A stretch of DNA of 64,000 nt from Methylocystis iwaonis (GCF_027925385.1 NZ_AP027142.1:3372501-3436500); one strand, 5' to 3'; positions 52,230-61,748 are shown, numbered from the stretch's first letter. Made by a program: numbers and translations. The notes: generated by a model from the sequence alone, not told the origin.

Positions 52230-53519
52230 CAGGGCTGTCCGGGGAATGAGTCGAAAGGTCGCGGGCGCATGCCCGGTTTTCCCGACGGTTGTCGGGTATT
52301 TTCCGGTTGTCGAGACTGGAAAAAAGGACCGGACATGCCCGTGCACTCTACTGTATTCGCCCAACTGCTCAAGCCGGTCGATCGGCGCGCCTTCAAGCAG
52401 ATCGTCGAGCGGCATGGCGGCGACGCCTACGACAAATCCTTCAAGAGCTGGGATCACCTCGTCGCGCTCATCTACGCCCAGCTTGCCGGGGTCTCCAGCC
52501 TGCGCGCCCTCGTTCCCGCCTTCAACGCCGACGCGCGCGCGCATTATCACCTCGGGACGCGGCGGCTCGCGCGCACGACCCTTTCCGACGCCAACGCCCG
52601 CCGGCCCGTCGCCGTCTTCGCCGATCTCTTCGCCATGCTCTCCGGCGCGCTCGACCGTCATACGCGCCGGGAGGGCGCGGACATGATCCGCCTCATCGAT
52701 TCGACGCCCATCCCTTTGAGCAAATTCCTCGATTACGCCCGCTCCAACGGCCGCACTCACGGCCTCAAAATGCACGTGGTCCATGACCCGCGCGCCAATC
52801 GGCCCCTTCGCGCGGAAGTCACGCCCGCCAATGTGAACGACATAGAGATCGGCAAGAAAACCGATATCGAGCCGGGCGCCGCTTATGTCTTCGACAAAGG
52901 CTATTGCGACTATCGCTGGTGGACCGAGATCGCCGCGCAAGGCGCTTTCTTCGTCACCCGGCCGAAGGCGAACGCCCGCTTCCGGGCGATCGCCGCCCGC
53001 CCGCTCGACCCCGAAAGCGCGCGGGGCGACGGCTTCGCCGTGATCGCCGACGAGGAGGTGGCGCTGGCCAGCAAAGGCGATTCCAAGCTGCCCATGCCGC
53101 TGCGGCGCATCACCGTGGAAAGAGACGAGGCCAAAGGCCGCATCGTCCTCATCGTCAACGACATGCGCCGCCCGGCCGCGGAAATCGCCGCGCTCTACAA
53201 GGGCCGCTGGGCAATCGAGCTGCTGTTCCGTTGGATCAAGCAGCATCTCAACATCAAGAGCTTCATCGGCGAGGCCGAAAACGCCGTGCGCCTGCAGCTC
53301 TTCGCCGCGATGATCGCCTTCACCCTGCTGCGCATCGCCGCCTGCGTCCACAAGATCGACATGGCGGCACTGCGTTTCGCCGAGCTCGTCGGCCGCTTCC
53401 TCTTCGACCGCCGGCCGATCGCGCTTATCGACAAGCCGCCAATCAGGCCCAAGCCCGGCCGAGACTTCTCTAGTCTGCAGCTCCAGCTCGCGGCCCTATG
53501 ATTTCCCCGGACAGCCCTG
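52230..53519. mobile_element. IS4-family insertion sequence (1290 bp)
   Basis: Terminal inverted repeats CAGGGCTGTCCGGGGAA (52230-52246 and 53503-53519) bound one transposase gene. A 9-bp target duplication CCGCAAGCG and perfect ends suggest recent insertion. It has landed in the loop of the palindrome CTTCTCCCGC/GCGGGAGAAG. Confidence 0.92.
52335..53501 (+). CDS. IS4-family transposase
   Basis: A 388-residue transposase from ATG 52335. The DDE triad is visible: Asp in LIDSTPIPLSKF, Asp in VFDKGYCDYRWW, and Glu in the family signature YKGRWAIELLFRWIKQ (Y-x2-R-x3-E-x6-K). An N-terminal DUF4372-like segment (STVFAQLLKPVDRRAFKQIV) is typical of this IS4 subgroup. The gene fills the IS and looks intact. 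Confidence 0.93.
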   Translation: MPVHSTVFAQLLKPVDRRAFKQIVERHGGDAYDKSFKSWDHLVALIYAQLAGVSSLRALVPAFNADARAHYHLGTRRLARTTLSDANARRPVAVFADLFAMLSGALDRHTRREGADMIRLIDSTPIPLSKFLDYARSNGRTHGLKMHVVHDPRANRPLRAEVTPANVNDIEIGKKTDIEPGAAYVFDKGYCDYRWWTEIAAQGAFFVTRPKANARFRAIAARPLDPESARGDGFAVIADEEVALASKGDSKLPMPLRRITVERDEAKGRIVLIVNDMRRPAAEIAALYKGRWAIELLFRWIKQHLNIKSFIGEAENAVRLQLFAAMIAFTLLRIAACVHKIDMAALRFAELVGRFLFDRRPIALIDKPPIRPKPGRDFSSLQLQLAAL

Positions 53520-53528
53520 CCGCAAGCG
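53520..53528. repeat. target duplication of the IS4 element, right copy
   Basis: CCGCAAGCG follows the right inverted end directly and equals 52221-52229. Confidence 0.88.
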
Positions 53529-53576
53529 GGAGAAGGTGGCCCCTGCGTTAGCAGGGGTCGGATGAGGGCCTACGCC

Positions 53577-54323
53577 TCACGCCGGCTCCGCCCCGTCCGG
53601 CTCGAGCGCCGGCTCCAGCACCGGCTCCGCGAATCGCGGAATCCGCCGCACGGCGCGGCGGACGATCGGGCGATAGAGCTGCTTCGTCGCCTCCACCACA
53701 TGCACGCCGCCGCCCGGCAGCGAGAAGCGCCCGGCGATGCGCTCGAAGGCCGGGGCCGAGCGCAGCAGCGTGACCCGCTGGAAAGGCGGCACATAGAGCG
53801 CCTCCCCCCAGAAAACCGGCAGAAACTGCGCCTCCTGCAACAGCGTCTGCAACTGGCCGCGAGAATAGGGATGGCCATGGCCGAAGGGCGTGGTGTCGAG
53901 GCGCGCCCAGAGGCCGGTGCGGCTCGGCGCGACGATCACCACCCGCCCGCCGGGCGCCAGAATGCGCCAGACCTCGTCGAGCAAATCCTGCGGATGCTCC
54001 TCGACCTCCAGCGCATGCACCAGCAGGATACGATCCATGCTGGCGTCGGGCAGCGGCGTCATGGAAGCCTCGACCAGCGCCGTCGCCGAGCGGCCGTCGA
54101 GCGGCCAATGCATCACGCCCTGGGTCGCCGGCATGAAGGCCAGCACGCGCTGGGCTTTCTCGCGGAAATTGTCGAGATAGGGCGGCGCATAGCCCATGCC
54201 GAGCACGCGCAGGCCGACATGGTCGTCCCAGCGCGCGCGCAGCAGACGCCCGACGACGCGGCGGGCGACCTCGCCCAAAGCGGTTTCGTAAAAGGCCCGC
54301 AGCTCGACCACGTCCAGCGCCAT
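53577..54323 (-). CDS. class I SAM-dependent methyltransferase
   Basis: A 248-residue protein. VLGMGYAPPYLD (about 41-52) is the SAM-binding glycine region in a modified form, MTPLPDASMDRILLVHALE (about 88-106) corresponds to the acidic loop and motif, and EVWRILAPGGRVVIVAPSRTG is motif III. The C-terminal part extends beyond the core. Substrate unknown. It is divergent from gloB with 155 bp between them. Confidence 0.85.
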   Translation of the reverse strand: MALDVVELRAFYETALGEVARRVVGRLLRARWDDHVGLRVLGMGYAPPYLDNFREKAQRVLAFMPATQGVMHWPLDGRSATALVEASMTPLPDASMDRILLVHALEVEEHPQDLLDEVWRILAPGGRVVIVAPSRTGLWARLDTTPFGHGHPYSRGQLQTLLQEAQFLPVFWGEALYVPPFQRVTLLRSAPAFERIAGRFSLPGGGVHVVEATKQLYRPIVRRAVRRIPRFAEPVLEPALEPDGAEPA

Positions 54324-54478
54324 GGCCGGATCATCTCCTTATTCGCGGCGAGGCGCAAGGGAGCCGCCGGTCGCATTTTTGCTTGCAAGCGGTATGATGG
54401 CCGCGACCAGCGCTATCCAACATAGCGGAGCGACTTCCTGCCGGCTGTTTCGGCAAGGTTCGCTCGCGGGGGAAAACG

Positions 54479-55255
54479 ATGTCTATAGAGGTCGACCAAT
54501 TCATTTGCCTCACCGACAATTTCGGCCTGCTGGTCCATGATCGCGAGACCGGCGCGACCGCCAGCATCGACGCGCCCGAAGGCGAGGCCATTGCTGCTGA
54601 GGCCGAGCGGCGCGGCTGGCCGCTCACCCATCTTCTCATCACCCATCACCATCTCGACCATATCGAGGGCTGGGACGTGCTGAAAAAGCGTTTTCCCGGC
54701 ATGAAGATCGTCGGCTCCGCCAAGGACGCGCATCGCCTGCCGCCGCTCGACCAGGCCGTCTCGGACGGCGACGAGCTGCGCCTCGGCGCCTCCCGCGCGC
54801 AGATCATCGCCACGCCCGGCCATACCTCGGGGCATGTCTGCTATTATTTCCCGGACGACGCGGCGGTTTTCGTCGGCGACACGCTGTTTTCCTTGGGCTG
54901 CGGGCGGGTTTTCGACGGCACGATGGCGCAAATGCGCCACTCCCTCGAAAGGATCGCCAATCTGCCGCGCGAGACCCGCGTTTATTGTGGCCACGAATAC
55001 ACCCAGGCGAACGGCCGCTTCGCCGTCACGGTCGACCCGGAAAATCCTGCCTTGCGGGACCGGATCCAGGACGTCGCGCGACTGCGCGCGGCGGGCGAGT
55101 TCACCCTGCCCTCGACGGTGGGTCTCGAAAACGCGACCAATCCCTTCCTGCGCGCCGAAGACCCGAAGGTGAAGGCGGCGATGGGCATGGCCGGCGCCGA
55201 TCCCTTCGCCGTTTTCGCCACGATGCGCGAACGCAAAAACAGTTTCGCCGGATGA
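54479..55255 (+). CDS. gloB: hydroxyacylglutathione hydrolase (glyoxalase II)
   Basis: A 258-residue metallo-beta-lactamase-fold enzyme that hydrolyses S-lactoylglutathione. The metal-binding motif THHHLDH lies at about 59-65, with further ligands in TPGHTSGHVCYY, FVGDTLFSLGCGR and YCGHEYT. The C-terminal domain has the substrate-binding region with NPFLR. Detoxifies methylglyoxal, a common need in metabolism of C3 compounds. Its stop overlaps the cupin gene start (ATGA). Confidence 0.93.
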   Translation: MSIEVDQFICLTDNFGLLVHDRETGATASIDAPEGEAIAAEAERRGWPLTHLLITHHHLDHIEGWDVLKKRFPGMKIVGSAKDAHRLPPLDQAVSDGDELRLGASRAQIIATPGHTSGHVCYYFPDDAAVFVGDTLFSLGCGRVFDGTMAQMRHSLERIANLPRETRVYCGHEYTQANGRFAVTVDPENPALRDRIQDVARLRAAGEFTLPSTVGLENATNPFLRAEDPKVKAAMGMAGADPFAVFATMRERKNSFAG

Positions 55256-55689
55256 GCGGGCTCGATCGCCTCTCAGCGGAAGAGGTTGCGCGGCTGCTCG
55301 ATCTCGCCCCGCATCCGGAAGGCGGCTTCTACCGCGAGACCTTCCGCGATCCGCGCCTCATCGACGGCCGGTCGGCGTCGACCGCGATTTACTATCTGCT
55401 GCCGGCCGGACAAATCTCGGCCTGGCACAGGGTCGACGCCGCTGAAATCTGGCATTGGCACGCCGGCGCGCCCTTGGCGCTCTCGCTGTTCGAAAACGGC
55501 GCCCGCACGGCCATACGGCTCGGCGCTGATCTCTTGGGCGGCGAGCGCCCGCAGGGGATCGTGCCGGCGGGGGTCTGGCAATCGGCCGAGAGCCTCGGCG
55601 CCTGGACGCTTGTCGGCTGCACCGTCGCGCCGGGCTTCGAATTCGCCCATTTCGAGATCGCCGAGCCGGGCCAGATCCCGCTCGCTTGA
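55252..55689 (+). CDS. cupin_5 (DUF985) family protein
   Basis: A 145-residue cupin from ATG 55252, overlapping the gloB stop by 4 bp. LDLAPHPEGGFYRETFRD and AWHRVDAAEIWHWHAGAPL are DUF985 signatures; His and Glu residues in these could bind metal. Family members are related to a sugar or sulfate-ester hydrolysis fold of unknown activity. Translationally coupled with gloB. Confidence 0.88.
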   Translation: MSGLDRLSAEEVARLLDLAPHPEGGFYRETFRDPRLIDGRSASTAIYYLLPAGQISAWHRVDAAEIWHWHAGAPLALSLFENGARTAIRLGADLLGGERPQGIVPAGVWQSAESLGAWTLVGCTVAPGFEFAHFEIAEPGQIPLA

Positions 55690-55773
55690 GGCGAGTCCGA
55701 GAGCGGGGCTTTTTGCAGGCCGCGGGATAGTGTATCGGGGCGCATAACAACATTTCACGAGGAAACCGCGCCC

Positions 55774-56592
55774 ATGTGCTGGAGTGGGGAAGCTTCTACT
55801 GTCTTGGCGGCGACTGGCATCGCCGGCGCGGCCTATTCCGCGCTCAAAAAGAACCCCGAGCCGCTCGCGCTATGGGTGTGCCTTCTCTATTTCGCGAGCA
55901 TGGAGTCGCTGCAGGCGGTCGCCTATTCGGTGCTCAACCAATGCGACTCGCCACTAAATCAGGTGATGACCCTGTTCGGTTATCTGCACATCACCTTCCA
56001 GCCCTTCTTCATCAACGCCGTGGCGCTGTATTTCATGCCGAAGGACAGCGCCCGGATCATCGCGCCCTGGGCCTATTTCGGCTGTTTCGTCGCGGCGATC
56101 CTCATGCTGATCCAGCTTTATCCCTTCGCCTGGGCGGGCCATTGCGCCGTCGGCCGTCCGCTTTGCGGCGATGTGCTCTGCACGGTGAAGGGCGAATGGC
56201 ACATCGCCTGGCTGCTGCCGACCAACGGCATCGGCAATTCCATGGCCGGCGACGCGTGGCTTGGTCGCGGCTTTATCGGCTATCCGATGATGGCCTTCTT
56301 CATTCCCTCGCTCTACGGAAGCTGGCGCTTCATCCTGTTCTCCTGGGTGGCGGGCCCGTTCCTGGCGGGGCTCACGACAAGCAACATCAATGAATGGCCG
56401 GCGGTCTGGTGCCTGTTCTCGATCGGCCTGGTGCTCGCCATCATCAAGACGCCGCTGCGCTACCATCTGCATGTCGGCGATCCCTGGTGGATGATGCTGT
56501 GGAAATGGCGCAAGGCGCGCAAGGCCACGCAGGCGCCCGTCGTCGCGGCGGCGGCGGAGAATGCCACGCTGGTCAAGGAGCCGGCGGAGTAA
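55774..56592 (+). CDS. DUF5765 integral membrane protein
   Basis: A 272-residue protein that starts MCWSGEASTVLAATG, the family hallmark of DUF5765. About seven hydrophobic segments (10-30, 33-55, 70-92, 100-122, 170-190, 195-215, 225-240) make it a polytopic inner-membrane protein. The C-terminal tail is Ala/Glu-rich. Function unknown. Confidence 0.8.
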   Translation: MCWSGEASTVLAATGIAGAAYSALKKNPEPLALWVCLLYFASMESLQAVAYSVLNQCDSPLNQVMTLFGYLHITFQPFFINAVALYFMPKDSARIIAPWAYFGCFVAAILMLIQLYPFAWAGHCAVGRPLCGDVLCTVKGEWHIAWLLPTNGIGNSMAGDAWLGRGFIGYPMMAFFIPSLYGSWRFILFSWVAGPFLAGLTTSNINEWPAVWCLFSIGLVLAIIKTPLRYHLHVGDPWWMMLWKWRKARKATQAPVVAAAAENATLVKEPAE

Positions 56593-56611
56593 AGGGCGGG
56601 CTGAAGCCCAC

Positions 56612-56692
56612 CGTCATTGCGAGGAGCGAAGCGACGAAGCAATCCAGAGCCACATCACGGCCTTGGATTGCTTCGCTTCGCTCGCAATGACG
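56612..56692. repeat. intergenic palindromic repeat, family B
   Basis: An almost exact copy of the 81-bp element at 11670-11750 (CGTCATTGCGAGGAGCGAAG to CTCGCAATGACG), placed between the DUF5765 and pxpC genes, which converge. Confidence 0.92.
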
Positions 56693-56711
56693 GCGCTGGG
56701 CGTCCCCCGTT

Positions 56712-57710
56712 TCACTCCCGCCCGCTCACGACCCCGCCAATCAAATTCACGGCAAGCAGCTTCTCCGTCGAGACCTCGGCGGCGAGGGGCGTCAAAACCG
56801 CTCCCGCCGCCAATTTATTTTTAAGCGCCGCCCGCGCAGCGACGGCTTCCGCCCACCCCACCTTCGTGAACCGCAGGGTCTCCCCGGGGCGCAATTGCGC
56901 CAGCCGCCCGAGGTCGGCGCCGATGACCGTCGCGATCTTGGGGTAACCGCCGGTCGGTTGGCGGTCGGCCATCAAGACAAATGGCGCGCCGGAGCCGGGA
57001 ATCTGAATAGCGCCGATGGCGGCGCCGTCGGATACGATGTCGTGGCCGCGCGAATGGGTAAGTTGCGGCCCCTCCAGCGCATAGGCCATACGGTCGCTGC
57101 GCGCGCCGACCCGCCATTCGGCCGAGAGAAGAGCCTCGATCGCTTTGGGCGTGAAATAATCATCCTGCGGGCCGAGCATCACGCGGATCGGCGCGTCATC
57201 GCGCGCGAGCCAGGGCGCCTCGATCGCTTGCGCGCCATCCGGCGCAGGCGCCACGCCGAGAAACCTTAAGGCGTCGCCAGCTGCAAGCGGCTTGGGGCCG
57301 ATGCCTGAGCGGGCGTGGGTCGAAAGCGACCCAAGCGCCAGGGGCAGATCGAAGCGCGCGCCGACGGCCACATAGCACCAGGCGCCAGAAACGCCCGCGC
57401 GTATCGTCAGCCGCGCGCCCGGCGTAAGCGGAATGAGGCAGGCGGAAGGGAGTTTTTGCTGATCGAGCCGGATGTCGAAGGCGCCGCCCGCGATGGCGAC
57501 CGCCAGCGATGCGCCTTCGGTCTCCAAAGTCACGCCGCCGAGCGAGATTTCTATCGCCGCAGCGGCGCCGACGGCGCGGGTCGCCGTCAGGAAGGCGGCT
57601 TCGTCCATCGGGCCCGCGGGCGTGACGCCATAGCGCGAATAGCCGAAGCGCCCCGCATCCTGCACGGTGACGCCCGGCCCGGCGGCGCATATGTGCAACC
57701 GCGCGCTCAC
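56712..57710 (-). CDS. pxpC: 5-oxoprolinase subunit C (biotin-dependent carboxyltransferase family)
   Basis: A 332-residue protein from GTG 57710, which overlaps the pxpB stop (GTGA). It starts SARLHICAAGPGVTVQDAGRFGYSRYGVTPAGPMD, the typical opening of PxpC/KipA proteins. IQIPGSGAPFVLMADRQPTGGYPKIATVI is the second family block. With PxpA and PxpB it hydrolyses 5-oxoproline to glutamate using ATP. Last gene of the pxpA-pxpB-pxpC operon. Confidence 0.9.
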   Translation of the reverse strand: MSARLHICAAGPGVTVQDAGRFGYSRYGVTPAGPMDEAAFLTATRAVGAAAAIEISLGGVTLETEGASLAVAIAGGAFDIRLDQQKLPSACLIPLTPGARLTIRAGVSGAWCYVAVGARFDLPLALGSLSTHARSGIGPKPLAAGDALRFLGVAPAPDGAQAIEAPWLARDDAPIRVMLGPQDDYFTPKAIEALLSAEWRVGARSDRMAYALEGPQLTHSRGHDIVSDGAAIGAIQIPGSGAPFVLMADRQPTGGYPKIATVIGADLGRLAQLRPGETLRFTKVGWAEAVAARAALKNKLAAGAVLTPLAAEVSTEKLLAVNLIGGVVSGRE

Positions 57711-58471
57711 GCCCTCTCCTCGCGCCGCGCGAGGATTTCGCCCTTCGCCGCGCGGGCGTCGAGCGCCGCGAAAGTCTCGGCGTCGATGGGTTCGAAACGC
57801 AGCGCCTCGCCAGGCGCGATAAGGAAAGGCGGCTCGCGGGTGAGCGAAAACAGCCGCTCTGGCGTGCGACCGATGATATACCAACCTGTCGGCATAGGGT
57901 TGGTCGCGACAAGCGACAACCCGCCCCCGATCAGCACGGCGCCCTCGGGCGTCAGGCCGCGCGGCGCCAGGCGACGCGGGATGGCGAGCGCCTCGGGCAG
58001 GCCGCCGAGATAGCACCAGCCGGGCGCGAAGCCATACATGAAGGCGCGGTAGTCCGCCGCCGCGTGTGCTTCGGCGAGCGACGACGGGGAGAGGCCCAGA
58101 ATTGACCCTGCCTCCTTTATGTCCTCGGCAATCTCAGGATCGTAGCAACACGGGATAACCCATACCCCGCCGTCATTGCGAGAAGCGCCAGCGACCGCGG
58201 CTCTGGATTGCTTCGCTTCGCTCGCAATGACGGGAAGGCGCTGCTCGATCCAGCCGATGAGCGCCTGCCGCGACATCTCCAATGGCTCGTAATGCACGAG
58301 CAGCGAACGGTAAGTTGGCGTGGTTTCCCGCACGCCCTGCAAACCCTCTTGGAGAAAAGCGCCGTCGAGCGCGAGAACCAGTGCATTGAGCTCGGCGTCG
58401 ACGGCGTCGCCGAACTCCACTGTCAGCGCCGCTTCGCCCTGGTCGAGAAAGCGCGGACGATCGTAGCGCAT
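57707..58471 (-). CDS. pxpB: 5-oxoprolinase subunit B, with in-frame palindromic repeat insertion
   Basis: A 254-residue member of the PxpB/KipI family: GEAALTVEFGD at the N terminus and FMYGFAPGWCYLGGLPEALAIPRR, then GGGLSLVATNPMPTGWYIIGRTP in the second half. Between IEQRLPV and WVIPCCYDPE lies an extra segment, IASEAKQSRAAVAGASRNDGG, encoded by a family B palindromic repeat (58171-58232). The insertion keeps the frame and sits in a linker before the conserved CYDPE segment, so function may be retained. pxpA ends 1 bp before it. Confidence 0.88.
   Translation of the reverse strand: MRYDRPRFLDQGEAALTVEFGDAVDAELNALVLALDGAFLQEGLQGVRETTPTYRSLLVHYEPLEMSRQALIGWIEQRLPVIASEAKQSRAAVAGASRNDGGVWVIPCCYDPEIAEDIKEAGSILGLSPSSLAEAHAAADYRAFMYGFAPGWCYLGGLPEALAIPRRLAPRGLTPEGAVLIGGGLSLVATNPMPTGWYIIGRTPERLFSLTREPPFLIAPGEALRFEPIDAETFAALDARAAKGEILARREERA
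58171..58232. repeat. family B palindromic repeat inside pxpB
   Basis: CGTCATTGCGAGAAGCGCC to CTCGCAATGACG, 62 bp, with the inner GCTCTGGATTGCTTCGCTTC arm. It is translated within pxpB as SEAKQSRAAVAGASRND-like sequence. Its closest relatives are intergenic elements at 11670 and 56612. Confidence 0.9.
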
Positions 58472-58472
58472 C

Positions 58473-59249
58473 TCAGCCCTCGACGAAGGGACGCAGCCGG
58501 AACCCCTCTTGCGCCAGCGCCACCCTCAGGCGTCGCGCCATCTCCACGGCATGGGGCGTATCGCCATGCACGCAGACGGAGTCGATCTTCGTCGGCAGGC
58601 GCTTGCCGCTGACCGTGACGAGAGCGCCCGCGCTCAGCATCTCGCGCAGGCGCGCAATCGCCGCGTCGCAATCTGAGATCACCGCGTCGGGCTCGGCGCG
58701 CGGTTGCAGCCTTGCGTCGTCCAGATAGGCGCGGTCGGCGAATATCTCATGGGCGATCTGCAAGCCCGCCCGCTCGCCCGCCCGCGTCTGTTCGGAAAGC
58801 GCAATGGCCAGAAGAGTCAGCGAAGGATCGACCGCGCGCGTCGCGCGCGCCAGAGCGTCGGCGACACTTGCATCCTTCTCCGCAATATTCGCCAGCGCGC
58901 CATGCGCCTTCACATAAGCGATGCGATGGCCCGCATAGGCGGCGAGCGCCTGCGCCGCGCCGATCTGATAGGCGACCGCATGTTCAATCTCCTTAGGCGT
59001 CATCGCCATCGGGCGGCGCCCGAAGCCTGCGAGATCGGGAAAGCCCACATGGGCGCCGATCGCGACGCCTTTCTCCCGGGCAAGCGCAAAGGTTCTGGCC
59101 ATGATGTCGGGGTCGCCGGCGTGAAAGCCGCAAGCGACATTGGCGCTGGTCACAATATCGAGCATGGCGGCGTCGTCGCCCATGCGCCAAGGGCCGAAGC
59201 CTTCGCCGAGATCGGCGTTGAGATCGATTTGCTGGGGCGTCGTCGGCAT
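58473..59249 (-). CDS. pxpA: 5-oxoprolinase subunit A (LamB/YcsF family)
   Basis: A 258-residue protein with the family opening IDLNADLGEGFGPWRMGDDAAML and the segments ANVACGFHAGDPDIM, VGFPDLAGFGRRPM, AYVKAHGALANI and EIFADRAY, all typical of LamB/YcsF (PxpA). It works with PxpB and PxpC in ATP-dependent cleavage of 5-oxoproline. First gene of the operon. Confidence 0.93.
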   Translation of the reverse strand: MPTTPQQIDLNADLGEGFGPWRMGDDAAMLDIVTSANVACGFHAGDPDIMARTFALAREKGVAIGAHVGFPDLAGFGRRPMAMTPKEIEHAVAYQIGAAQALAAYAGHRIAYVKAHGALANIAEKDASVADALARATRAVDPSLTLLAIALSEQTRAGERAGLQIAHEIFADRAYLDDARLQPRAEPDAVISDCDAAIARLREMLSAGALVTVSGKRLPTKIDSVCVHGDTPHAVEMARRLRVALAQEGFRLRPFVEG

Positions 59250-59361
59250 CGCGACGATCTTAGCGCGCTAGCCCGCAACAGGACAGCGCCGCGCATGGTG
59301 GAGTCGCCGCAGCGCCGAGGAGCGCTAGTTTGACCTCCATGCGCGCGCCAGGGAGGCGATC

Positions 59362-59769
59362 ATGCTGGGCGTCGGGCTCGTTCTGCTTTATTTCGCGCTG
59401 GCCCTGCTTGCCGCCGCGATCATCCTGCAATCCGACCGCTATATGGTGCGGCGCTCGATCGCGATCGACGCGGGGACGCACAAGCTGTTCAATCTCGTGA
59501 GCGATCCCGCGCGTTGGTCCGCGCTCGGCGCGGCCGCGGTGATCGAAAGCCGCCCCGACGCGCTTGTCGTCCTGCAGCTCGACTTGGGGAGGACGGAAAG
59601 CGTCGCGACCGTCGGCCTGCATCCGGAGGGCGGGCAAACCTTTGTCGATTGCATGATCGCCGGCCGAAACTCATACACCGACAAGGTCAGGAACCTATTG
59701 GCCAGCCGGGAGAAAACTCTCGGCCCCAAAATAGAACAGGCGCTCGCCGAGCTCGCGGCGAGCGCCTGA
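59362..59769 (+). CDS. membrane-anchored SRPBCC-like protein (uncertain)
   Basis: A 135-residue protein with one N-terminal transmembrane helix (1-22) followed by MVRRSIAIDAGTHKLFNLVSDPARWSAL, the first strand and helix of an SRPBCC/START-like fold, and a C-terminal helix (TDKVRNLLASREKTLGPKIEQAL). It is shorter than a full SRPBCC domain. It converges with leuB, 17 bp away. Confidence 0.55.
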   Translation: MLGVGLVLLYFALALLAAAIILQSDRYMVRRSIAIDAGTHKLFNLVSDPARWSALGAAAVIESRPDALVVLQLDLGRTESVATVGLHPEGGQTFVDCMIAGRNSYTDKVRNLLASREKTLGPKIEQALAELAASA

Positions 59770-59786
59770 TTATCGACGCGAGGCTC

Positions 59787-60896
59787 TTACGCCAGGATGG
59801 TCTTCAGCTCGGCCACGATGGCGTCGCCCATCTGGGCGGTCGAGATGGAGGTCGGCGCATCGCCCTTGATGTCGATGGTGCGCAGGCCCTTGGCGAGCAC
59901 GCCGGCGATGGCGTTGTCGATCGCATCCGCCGCCTTGGCGTTGTCGAAGGAATAGCGCAGCGCCATGCCGAGCGAGCCGATCATGGCGATCGGATTGGCG
60001 ATGCCCTTGCCGGCGATGTCCGGCGCCGAGCCGTGGCAGGGCTCATACATGGCGTGGCGCTTGCCGCTGGCGTCGGCGGCGCCGAGCGAAGCCGAGGGCA
60101 GCATGCCGAGCGAGCCGGTGAGCATGGAGGCGACGTCCGACAGCATGTCGCCGAAGAGGTTGTCGGTGCAGATCACGTCGAACTGCTTGGGCCAGCGCAC
60201 GAGCTGCATGCCGAGCGCGTCGGCGAGCATGTGCTCGAGCTTCACATCCGGATATTCGCGCTTGTGCAGCGCGGTGATGACTTCGCGCCACAAATGGCCC
60301 GACTTCATCACATTCGCCTTTTCGGACGAGGTGACCTTGTTGTTGCGCTTGCGCGCGAGCTCGAAGGCGACGCGGCCGATGCGCTCGATCTCGTGGGTCG
60401 TGTAGACCTGCGTGTCGACGGCGCGCTTCTCGCCGTTCTCGAGGGTGACGACCTCCTTCGGCTCGCCGAAATAGACGCCGCCGGTGAGCTCGCGCACGAT
60501 CATGATGTCGAGGCCGTCGACCAGCTCGCGTTTGAGCGACGAGGCGTCGGCCAGCGCCGGATAGCAGATCGCCGGGCGCAGATTGGCGAAGAGGGCGAGG
60601 TCCTTGCGCAGGCGCAAGAGGCCCGCCTCGGGGCGCACGTCATAAGGCACGCCGTCCCATTTCGGCCCGCCGACGGCGGCCAGCAGCACGGCGTCGGCGG
60701 CCTGGGCCAGGGCCATGTCGCCTTCGCTGATCGCGACGCCATGAGCGTCATAGGCGGAGCCGCCCACGAGGCCGCGCTCCACCTCGAATTTCGCCACGCC
60801 CGCCTGCCCCAGGAAGTCGATCACCTTCTCGGCCTCGGCGGAGATTTCGGGGCCGATCCCGTCGCCGGGCAGGAGCAGGAGCTTATAGGCGGACAT
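59787..60896 (-). CDS. leuB: 3-isopropylmalate dehydrogenase
   Basis: A 369-residue NAD-dependent enzyme oxidising 3-isopropylmalate in leucine synthesis. ATG 60896 gives the usual N terminus [15 protein letters not shown]. Substrate residues are in [16 protein letters not shown] and the metal/NAD regions in [46 protein letters not shown] and the C-terminal GMALRYSF. Single gene, not adjacent to leuCD. Partner leuA lies about 37 kb away in this window. Confidence 0.95.
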   Translation of the reverse strand: MSAYKLLLLPGDGIGPEISAEAEKVIDFLGQAGVAKFEVERGLVGGSAYDAHGVAISEGDMALAQAADAVLLAAVGGPKWDGVPYDVRPEAGLLRLRKDLALFANLRPAICYPALADASSLKRELVDGLDIMIVRELTGGVYFGEPKEVVTLENGEKRAVDTQVYTTHEIERIGRVAFELARKRNNKVTSSEKANVMKSGHLWREVITALHKREYPDVKLEHMLADALGMQLVRWPKQFDVICTDNLFGDMLSDVASMLTGSLGMLPSASLGAADASGKRHAMYEPCHGSAPDIAGKGIANPIAMIGSLGMALRYSFDNAKAADAIDNAIAGVLAKGLRTIDIKGDAPTSISTAQMGDAIVAELKTILA

Positions 60897-61188
60897 GAAA
60901 CCCTCTTCTTTGCGTTCGAGAAGCCTGCGCCGGTCAATAGAGCGGCGCGGCGAGCGGCGCAACATGGCGACGCGCGGGGCCTTCCGTGCGACAATTCGCG
61001 CGGCCGCGCCGCTCTTGCCGGAAAGGGCGAAGCCGTGCAGCTTGAAAAATGTCAAAAGCGTTGCGGTTCGAAGTCGACGCCATTTCCAACGCGCGATTTT
61101 TGCTGGGCGATTCCGCCCGAGCCGAAAGCGCGCTAAACGAGCGTCGATCGTTCGCAACGCCGAGGGCGGAACGAGGGAGACGCTACTC

Positions 61189-61656
61189 ATGAAGCTTATG
61201 AAGATTGTCGCGCTGGCGGCGTTCGCCGCCTTTGCCGGGGCGCTGCCCGCCAAGGCTTTCTGCCTGTTCAACTGCGAGCCCAAGCCCGAGGACGCGCGCA
61301 AGGTTTTCGAAAATCTGATCAAGAAGAGGTTCGACCCGGACGCGACCATCGAGAAGTTCGGCGTCACCCGTTATTGGCCGCTCGACGTCGAGGGCGCGGG
61401 TCACAAGGGCTATGAATTCTACTTTACCGCAAGTGTGCGCTTCCCCAAGGGCGCCAATCTGGAATGCAAGCCCGACAGCGCCGGCCAGGTGAAGCAAGGC
61501 TGCTCGGCGAGCGCCTATTATTCGACCACCGTCCAGAACCAGATGATCAAGGAAAAGCAGTATATCGAGCCCGGCAAGGTCGTCGAGTTCAAGGACGAGA
61601 CGCGTTTCGACCAGAGCGGCGGCAAGTGGAAAGGCCAGGACGGCAATCTCTATTGA
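61189..61656 (+). CDS. exported hypothetical protein (Cys-containing)
   Basis: A 155-residue protein from ATG 61189 with a signal peptide ([21 protein letters not shown]). The mature N terminus CLFNCEPK has a CxxxC pair, and two further Cys ([16 protein letters not shown]) may form disulfides. A beta-rich middle ([16 protein letters not shown]) and a charged end follow. I do not recognise the family. It is followed by a strong terminator. Confidence 0.6.
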   Translation: MKLMKIVALAAFAAFAGALPAKAFCLFNCEPKPEDARKVFENLIKKRFDPDATIEKFGVTRYWPLDVEGAGHKGYEFYFTASVRFPKGANLECKPDSAGQVKQGCSASAYYSTTVQNQMIKEKQYIEPGKVVEFKDETRFDQSGGKWKGQDGNLY

Positions 61657-61681
61657 GCCGAAGCATCGGAGAAATCGAGAA

Positions 61682-61706
61682 GCGGGCCCGGGCGGCCCGC
61701 TTTTTT
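61682..61706 (+). terminator. rho-independent terminator
   Basis: GCGGGCC-CGGGC-GGCCCGC followed by TTTTTTG, 25 bp after the stop codon of the exported protein gene. Confidence 0.88.
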
Positions 61707-61748
61707 GTTGAGCGATGCGATTGCAGAATTCGTCGCCTTCGCCTAACT

